From: Rostrohypoxylon terebratum
Lineage: Eukaryota > Ascomycota > Sordariomycetes > Xylariales > Hypoxylaceae
Direction: 5' to 3'
NCBI GenBank assembly: GCA_022497145.1
Contig: MU385975.1
Location: forward strand, 1 to 64,000
Length of the DNA stretch: 64,000 nucleotides
The translations under genes were made by a program, and so were the position numbers. Every line of letters starts with the position of its first letter. Positions within the stretch are counted from its first letter, which is position 1. The notes below the pieces were generated by a model. It was not told where the DNA came from. It was given only the letters and a program-made list of their open reading frames with translations, and made no database searches. This document shows, piece after piece, positions 57,144 through 64,000 of the stretch.

Positions 57144-58732
57144 ATGTTTGGTTATTATTTAGACCGCCTGCTTTTTGCAGCTGGTGCGGTCTCTCTATTT
57201 GTTATCATTCATGCCTGTTATAACCTGTATCTGCATCCGCTGCGATCCTTCCCGGGACCTTGGTATACAAAGTCCAGCATTGCATGGTACGTGTATCACG
57301 GTTGCAAAGGAGATCATTCGCCAGCCGTACACGAGCTTCACTTAAAGTATGGTCCCGTCGTCCGCATCGCACCAGACGAACTGTCGTTTACAGACGCTCG
57401 CGCTTGGAAAGATATCTACGGGCATCATCAAGGCGCCCCGGAATTCCCCAAAGATTCATCCCAAACTTTTACAGACGACAAAGCTCACCCAAACATCATC
57501 GCTGCGCCCCGCGAACATCATTCGACATTAAGGAGACTACTGTCTCATGGGTTTTCCGAGAGGGCCCTACGTGAACAAGAAGGTGTCCTCAGTGACTACA
57601 CGATGAAGTTGATCAATGCCCTTAGGTCTAGGATCTCTGAGCCAGTTGACATAGTAAAATGGTACAATGTGAGTTGTTCGCAGTAGAGATCATGGTGCCG
57701 AACTGCTAATACTGGACAAGTTCACGACCTTCGATGTGATCGGTCACTTAGTATTTGCCGAGTCTTTTGATTGCCTCGAGAATTCAGCGTATCACCGATG
57801 GGTCGGTATGATTTTCAGCACTTTTAAGTTCTTAAACTGGACGCGCGTGCTAGGTCGAGCAGCCCCCGGCTATGTGAACCTCCTTCTAGGCTTAATTCCG
57901 AAACGGATCATGCGCGAGCGTGACGCCACTCGGGATATGACCGAAGAGAAACTGCTACGACGAAGGGAAAGAAACGTTGAATACATCGACTTCGCGGCGA
58001 ACCTCCTTAATGCGGAGAAGAAAGGCATTCTTGACACCCAAGATTTGATGAGCAATCTCCCAGTACTTATAATTGCTGGAAGTGAAACGACGGCAACCGC
58101 ATTATCTGGCATTACATTCTATGTACTGACGCACCCTCAAGTATATGCGCGTCTTGTGAGGGAGATCCGGACCAATCTCCGAGACCATAGCGAGATCAAT
58201 CCAGCCAAGATTGGTGAACTCAAGTATCTGCAAGCAGTTATCGATGAAGGGATACGCCTGTATCCGCCGGCCAATAGCAACCACCCTCGCGTCCTTCCCC
58301 CGCAAGGTGCTACCATCTGTGGGCAATATATACCAGGCGGTACTCTGGTTGGCATTCCTCATTACGCCTGCTTCCGATCACCGTGGAACTTTGCCGACCC
58401 GGAAGAGTTCATCCCAGAACGCTCGCTCAACGAAGACGCGCGTTACGCCAATGATAGACGAGAGGCTATACAGCCCTTCCACGTTGGACCACGTAACTGC
58501 ATAGGTCGAAGGTAAGCCCTAACAACTATAAATTGATCCGGGTAGATGCGGGAGCTAACAAGTAGTAAGCCTCGCTTTCATTGAGATGCGTCTGATTCTA
58601 GCCCACGTTCTATTAGAGTTCGATATCGAGTTGGAACCTGGAATGGAAGAATGGAATCAGCAGGAAGTGTATGCGACGTGGCTTAAGAAGCCATTAATGG
58701 TCCGGCTGCGTCCGGCAGACAAGACCTACTGA
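57144..58732 (+). CDS. Cytochrome P450 monooxygenase
   Basis: Microsomal heme monooxygenase of 492 residues in three exons (57144-57668, 57721-58511, 58570-58732). An N-terminal membrane anchor (residues 8-30) is followed by the proline hinge HPLRSFPGPW. The I-helix oxygen-binding motif is AGSETTAT, the K-helix motif EGIRLYPP (ExxR), a PER motif is in FIPERS, and the heme loop is FHVGPRNCIGR with Cys435 as the iron ligand. The overall sequence resembles the isotrichodermin C-15 hydroxylase-like group of fungal P450s; the substrate is unknown. Both introns end in AAG. It could perform the first oxidation of the aromatic substrate or belong to an unrelated function. Confidence 0.9.
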
Positions 58733-59160
58733 AATATCGTTAAATAGCAGGAGAGGTTCAGATTGACCACTTTCAGACGGCTCTTACATCGTAGATACCG
58801 ACTTACCACTTAACTTTCATTTTCAATATTCTCAAACGGAGGTTTTTCTTTTTGTTGAAATGAAATCAATTGGAACACATGATGTTATTACACATCCCAG
58901 AATGAGTGAAAGGAAAGAAAGTTCTGAGCCCCGAGAATGACTCGAAACCCCCTATAATAACCCCACCGCGCTAGTCTCCGTTATGGTTACCGTCTTAGCT
59001 CATGCTTCCTCAGCTCCGTCAGCTCAACTCCGGTTCCCGTCAACCCCGTCCGGTGTACATGCGACTCGAGTCTTGAAATGTTTATATATGGATTGATTCA
59101 GATCATCTTTCGAAGTTTCTTTTTTTTCGATTCGTAAAACAATGACCATAGAAACCCATA
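58733..59160. other. Intergenic, promoter of the third MFS gene
   Basis: 428 bp, no gene. CTCCGGTTCC and CCGTCCGG words lie 100-130 bp before the ATG. Confidence 0.45.
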
Positions 59161-60775
59161 ATGGCAAACAAACCTGATGAAAATCAGAGCATACCGCCAA
59201 ATTCATCGCCAGTCCCATCGCCGGCGCCAACATCAGCTCCGGAGGAACCATACAGCATATTCGACAAACGACAAAAAGCCTTGATAATTCTTCTTGTATC
59301 AACCGCGGCAACTTGTTAGTTTACATTCCAGGACTTGCCATTATCTCTAAATCAGGTCACTTCTAACACCCATAGTCTCTGGTTTCGCATCCAACATCTA
59401 CTTCCCTGCGCTCCCTACGATTGCCCATGATCTGGACATATCAATAGAGCTCGTCAACCTTACCGTGACATCATACCTTGTATTCCAAGGTTTAGCGCCT
59501 AGTCTTTGGGGTCCGATTTCCGATGTTAGGGGGCGCCAAGTTGCTTACTGCTGCACCTTTTTAGTTTTTCTTGCCGCGTGCATCGGCTTAGCGGAGGCAA
59601 AGAATTACGCCACCCTCATTGTTCTGAGATGTCTGCAGAGTATTGGGAGCGCGAGTACGATCGCGATTGGGTCCGGCGTGATCGGCGATATCACCACTCG
59701 AGCTGAACGGGGAGGTTTCATGGGCATATTCCAGGCTGGATTGCTCGTGCCCGTGGCTGTCGGACCGGTCATTGGTGGTGCTCTGGCAGGATCTTTGGGA
59801 TGGAGATCAATCTTCTGGTTCTTGGCGATTTACAGCGGCGCCTTCTTGATCTGCCTGATTATTCTCCTCCCGGAAACTTTGAGGCCTATCGTGGGCAATG
59901 GATGCCGGACACCCTCTAACCCGATCGCCAAGTTTCCTCTGCAGATTTATCAGAAAACCACCAAAATCGAATGGATTCCAGAACCGCCTAATTCACAACC
60001 AGCCGCGAGAAAAGGCATCGATGTGACGGGCCCTTTTCGCATCCTCACCAGCAAACACGCAGCCCCTATCATCATCTTCCTCGCCGTCTACTACGCTGTC
60101 TGGCAGATGAGCATCACAGCCATGTCCTCTCTTTTCGAGGAGCGATACAACCTTACCGAAACGCAAATCGGCCTGACATTCATCGCCAACGGGGCAGGAT
60201 CCATGATCGGCACGCTGATCGCCGGCAAAATCCTCGATATCGACTACCGCCGCGTGAAAGCGCAACACGAGGCCAGCTCCTCCCCGACCGATATCGAGCA
60301 CTATAACGGCCTAGCCCGCTCATCGATCAGCTCCCAGGATTCCTTTCCGCTAGAAAAGGCGCGTCTCCGTCTAGTCCCGATCTTCTCCTTGGTCCAGTGC
60401 TTGTCCATCCTCCTTTTCGGCTGGACAATCCAGTATCCGGCGCGAATCCACATCGCCGTGCCGATCGTGTCCACGTTCATCACGGGCTGGACGGCCGTCT
60501 CCGCCCAGTCCGTCGTCATGACCTACCTCGTCGACATCTTCTCCGACCGCAGCGCCGCGGCGAGCGCTAGTCTGAATCTCGCGCGGTGCTTGTTCGCCGC
60601 TGGCGGCACTAGCTTTATCATGCCCTTGGCCAGTAGCATCGGAGTTGGGCTTGCGTTTACGGTCTGTGTGATTGTACAGGCTGTCGCGTTGTTGGGTGTG
60701 GCTATCCAGTGGAAGTTTGCTCCGAAATGGAGAAGGGAGATGGAAAGGGCCGAAGGAGAGAAAGTGCAAGGCTAA
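59161..60775 (+). CDS. MFS multidrug transporter (DHA1, Qdr-like)
   Basis: Twelve-span drug:H+ antiporter of 517 residues in two exons (59161-59314, 59376-60775). A proline-rich N-terminal tail (SPVPSPAPTSAPEE) precedes span 1. Marks of the DHA1 Qdr branch are NIYFPALPTIAHDL, GPISDVRGRQVAY (loop 2-3), RCLQSIGSASTIAIGSGVIG, FQAGLLVPVAVGPVIGGAL (motif C in span 5) and FWFLAIYSG. A long central loop (about residues 235-265) and AQSVVMTYLVDIFSDRSAAA follow. The family exports toxic organic compounds from the plasma membrane. It differs clearly from the two tandem MFS genes. It ends the accessory block. Confidence 0.9.
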
Positions 60776-61213
60776 GGTCATCGTAATCGGAAGAATGATC
60801 ACATTAAGAGAGGGTTATTAATAGAGATGGAAGCATTTACGATTATCATTCTAGATGCCGTGTGGTTAGAATTAAATGTCAGCATGCTTGAATACTTATA
60901 AGTCCGTATGTATATTTTCAAGTTCGAAGAAACGATAGCAAGATTGATTCTGGAATGATAGCTAGGTAAAGAGTGAGTTTTACATTCTTCGACCACCAGC
61001 GCAATGTCTAATCCTGGCGCCTCCAGGGCTGCCTTCTACCATTCCGTTTAACGTGATTCTAATTAGGAACAAAAGGAAAAGGAAATCATTCGAATCAAAC
61101 TCTATACGACAGCCATGTTTCCTTCAGAGCGTTCACGTATATTATGTCCCTATCAGTCTTCATTCAAGCTGGTGGCCCTCGCCGTTCTCATTGATCTGCA
61201 AGATGCTCGGCTC
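60776..61213. other. Intergenic between converging genes
   Basis: 438 bp shared 3' region of the third MFS gene and the small minus-strand gene. Nothing recognised. Confidence 0.5.
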
Positions 61214-61496
61214 CTATTTCTTATCTTTGTCGCTCTTTGCGAAAATGTTGTCGAAATCCTTAATGCGATCCTTCACATTATCGACATGGCTATTCAGGTC
61301 CAGGTCTACCAGGCCAGCACATCGATCAGTCTCGGTTGGGGCAGCGCGGAGGTATTCCTGAAGCATATGAGACTGGTCGGGGGTTGAACAACTACACATG
61401 AGTTTAGCTAACGGGCAGCACAACAGCTCCAACGAAGGTTACATACGTGCTGTTCATGCTAGAGGCGGAAAATTGCGTGCCGTTGGAAGAAGGCAT
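61214..61496 (-). CDS. Small two-exon protein of unknown function
   Basis: Exons 61496-61447 and 61391-61214 join at AC|gtatgt ... gtgtag|T with a 55-bp intron, giving 75 residues. The first 23 residues are Ser/Thr/Asn-rich (PSSNGTQFSASSMNST). The rest is a charged, probably helical segment (LQEYLRAAPTETD, DRIKDFDNIFAKSDKDKK). The correct phase and textbook splice sites favour a real gene, and the start ATG lies in CAACATGCC. There is no recognised domain. It could instead be the relic of a larger N-terminal domain of a signalling protein. Confidence 0.42.
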
Positions 61497-62241
61497 GTTG
61501 AGCTCCAGGATTGCGAAATAGGAGCGCTTCAAAGTAAAATTATGAATATGGTGATATTGATATCGATGAGACTGTTGTTGGAATTGGTCTACTATGGTGG
61601 TCTATCTAGAATTGAGTCCAATCTATTGAGACCTGTCCTCTCTATATACATTTCCCAGACCTGTCGGAAACGAGGGCTATTATGCGGTTTACTGCTGCTC
61701 TTGTTAGAGTCATAGACGCAATCAGAATAAAATCAGAAACGCTGTTGGATTCCGTTCAGATTTTGACTCTATGGCGGTTTCGAGGCGACAGGATGAGTAA
61801 ATACAGAATCCAGCGTACCTAAGATAGGTACCTAGTATTCAAGCCTAGCATCCATGGATCCTGATTTGGTAGATGAGAATCCAATAGAAATAGGGGTCAC
61901 GCTGGCGAAGCAGAGCCATGTAGGTCATTGGCTACAAAATCTGAATAAATTCTGTTTGGTAGGTACCTAGGTACAGAGCCTCGAAGGACAAAATCTGAAA
62001 TCTGATATTTTAGTAATAAAATCAGAAAGCCACTTTTCGGGCGGCATTTTTGGCCTCCTCCCTTGTAGGCATCTAGTAGGCATCATCTTTTTTCCCGTAT
62101 TCCTCGGAGCCTTGCGTATTTTTCTATAAAATTCGCCATCGCCGCTTAGTAAACTCAAGGGTAAAACTCGACCTTTCTCAATCATATTAAAATTTACAAG
62201 ACTGTAAAGTTTCGCGATACATTTCTAATCCAGCTGCAACG
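61497..62241. other. Divergent intergenic region
   Basis: 745 bp between two outward-facing genes. AGGTACCTAG clusters lie at 61827-61837 and 61960-61974. No gene is seen. Confidence 0.5.
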
Positions 62242-64000
62242 ATGAATGTGCCCACTCGACAAGCAAAACTCTCCAAGGCTGACTGGTCCCGCCACAAAGA
62301 AACAATCATCCGACTTTATCTAGATGAAGATCTCAGCTTGACAGAACTCGCTCAGAAAATGGCGACTGATGATGGATTCTTAGCAACGTAAGATTTTCAC
62401 CCTAAGCCTAGGTCTTCGTCATGTTCACTGAGATCCGCTCTAGTGCTTCTCAATTGGAGTTCAAACTAAAGTCCTGGCGCGTGCGTAAAAATTTGAAGGC
62501 GCATGAATGGAAGCCAATTCTGGAAGAACTTGACCGAGCTCCTCAAGGGACTCGGACACGGGTCGTCATTTCCGGTCGCGAAGTCCCCAAGCATAGAATT
62601 GAAAGAGCGCGACTACATTTCAATAAACAAGCCAGTAGGCAACCATCAATGAATGACACTACACTGAGCGAGGCCTTGAACGATGACCAGGTTTGCATCC
62701 AGATGCAAAAGCCAGACGGTACATGGGTCGCCTACTCAGACGTAATTAGAAGATCACCGCCATTCTCACATACAGACCACGTACAGCATCACACCGGTTC
62801 TATGCTAGCACAAACGCGGCAGGAATTGGCCACACCTGAATTTTCTCAATATTTGCGAGAAGTCGGAGACGCGGGTCATATGAATGAGCTCTCGCCTAGC
62901 TCCCCTATCCAACCTACAGAGAATATATCTATGCCGAGCCCCACTAGGCCGACAGGCTACACACCTTTACTTTCATCTTCAACACAGCCTTACTTTGGCG
63001 AAAATGGTAATGCTGTTTTTAGATGGGAAGGTGGTGAAGTGCCGAGATCTTCCCCGACCTCACGGGATGGCCAGATTGATCTTACAACGTCGCCTGCCAG
63101 GGGAGACGCATCGAATACGCAGGAACTGTTGCAGCCGGATGCATCTAACCATGTTCGTTCGAATAGAGGACATGTGAGCTCTGTCATGCTCCGTCCTCCA
63201 GCAGAATGGGGGTGGCTTGCAAACTTACCATTCCAACAACTTGAAACCACTTGGAAGACAGTAAACCAGCAAGGATTTGATGCTTTCGAAAAAGGACTCA
63301 CACTATCTTCTAAACTTGGAGTCTGGTGCTTTATTGAAGAAGTTTCCAACGTTGCCCCAAGATGGTATGGTGACAAACCCCTATCACGTCCTGCTTTAGA
63401 GCGTTTCATACGAACGGGGATGACATATCTGCCTAAACGTGGAATAAGTGCTCAAGTCGACCGGGGCTCAGACAACGACTACACCTTAGTTACGGAAGAC
63501 GACATGTCCAATACCAACCTGTTTCGACTCATCATCTTCTCAATTATGAATGGGCTAGCCGGTCTAGAAGGCGTGCCTGTTGAGGGCATTGTGCAATTCC
63601 TCGATCGATTTCAGAATACGCGGCTACTAATTTCACTATTGCTTCAGCTAAGCGAGAGGCATACTGCGAAGGCAATTGTCGAAAGTCTTCTTTCAACAGC
63701 AATAAGCCAGAATAAAGAATCAGTTGTGACTGAGCTACTTGCAACAAACCTTATAGACCTTGCTGGGAAACTTCGCCTTCTAAACATAACAGTTCATACT
63801 GGGAACCTAAAACTATCGAACATCTTTCTCGATAAAATATTACTTTCAGTTGAACGAGATAATGGGAACCTGATTGACAACGAGTATCTAAGACGGCTAC
63901 TGAGAGATGTCGTGACATTTCCCTCAGAATGGACACCGTTTGTGCGACGCCTGTTGGACGCGGGTGTGAACTTAACCTGGCAGGATTTGGAGGTTATTCG
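62242..64000 (+). CDS. Clr5-domain protein, 5' part (runs off the window)
   Basis: Exon 1 is 62242-62387. After an intron (62388-62443) exon 2 stays open to the window end, so at least 567 residues are seen and the C terminus is missing. Residues about 12-63 are a Clr5 domain (ADWSRHKETIIRLYLDEDL, a split helix region, then FKLKSWRVRKNLKAHEW), a putative DNA-binding module found only in fungi. A disordered Ser/Pro/Thr-rich middle follows. The last part (from about residue 440) is leucine-rich and helical (RLLISLLLQLSERH, LLDAGVNLTW), which looks like degenerate ankyrin repeats, the usual partner of Clr5. Function is unknown. Confidence 0.8.

Noticed and set aside
29172..60775. Secondary-metabolite biosynthetic cluster (melanin- or toxin-like)
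   Set aside because: The SDR and P450 resemble such genes, but no polyketide, peptide or terpene synthase is in the window, while several catabolic enzyme families are.

Overview
This window is nuclear DNA from a filamentous ascomycete, most likely a sordariomycete. Genes are split by short introns (mostly 50-90 bp, GT..AG). Zn2Cys6 regulators, major facilitator (MFS) pumps, a Clr5-domain protein and an SRPK with a split kinase domain are all typical of that group. The gaps between genes are full of short palindromic words built from CCTAGG and GGTACC. Exon structures below were assembled by hand from reading frame and splice signals. No RNA gene, CRISPR array or complete transposon was recognised.

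Left part (1-27 kb): two small unrecognised spliced genes (239-1001 and the 3' end of one at 3795-4298), a GC-rich non-coding block (4320-5170), a secreted M24 metallopeptidase-like gene (6149-7718), an SRPK kinase with a possible 2.9-kb first intron (10987-16167), the transcription factor Iws1/Spn1 (minus, 17536-18906), a Brr6/Brl1 nuclear-envelope protein (19762-21364) and a Zn2Cys6 regulator (24087-26896). Spacing is wide. Three of these genes (SRPK, Iws1, Brr6/Brl1) are conserved core functions.

Right part (29-61 kb): a dense accessory block. It holds two FAD-dependent aromatic hydroxylases (29172, 42206), a DUF1996 secreted protein, a methylmalonate-semialdehyde-type aldehyde dehydrogenase, a fumarylacetoacetate-hydrolase-family enzyme, a dienelactone hydrolase, a naphthol-reductase-like SDR, a one-domain VOC protein with extradiol-dioxygenase ligands and an acetoacetate-decarboxylase-like protein. 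It also holds a regulator with two C2H2 fingers plus a Zn2Cys6 cluster, three MFS pumps, a dead haloacid dehalogenase gene, a second Zn2Cys6 gene lacking its sixth cysteine, and a P450. No polyketide synthase, NRPS or terpene synthase is present. The block therefore reads better as a catabolic or detoxification cluster for an aromatic compound than as a biosynthetic one. The inferred order is ring hydroxylation, extradiol (meta) ring opening, then hydrolysis, decarboxylation and aldehyde oxidation, with export or uptake by the pumps. The pathway is inference; the enzyme families are visible in the sequence.

Right edge: a small two-exon gene of unknown function (minus, 61214-61496) and the 5' part of a Clr5-domain gene that leaves the window.
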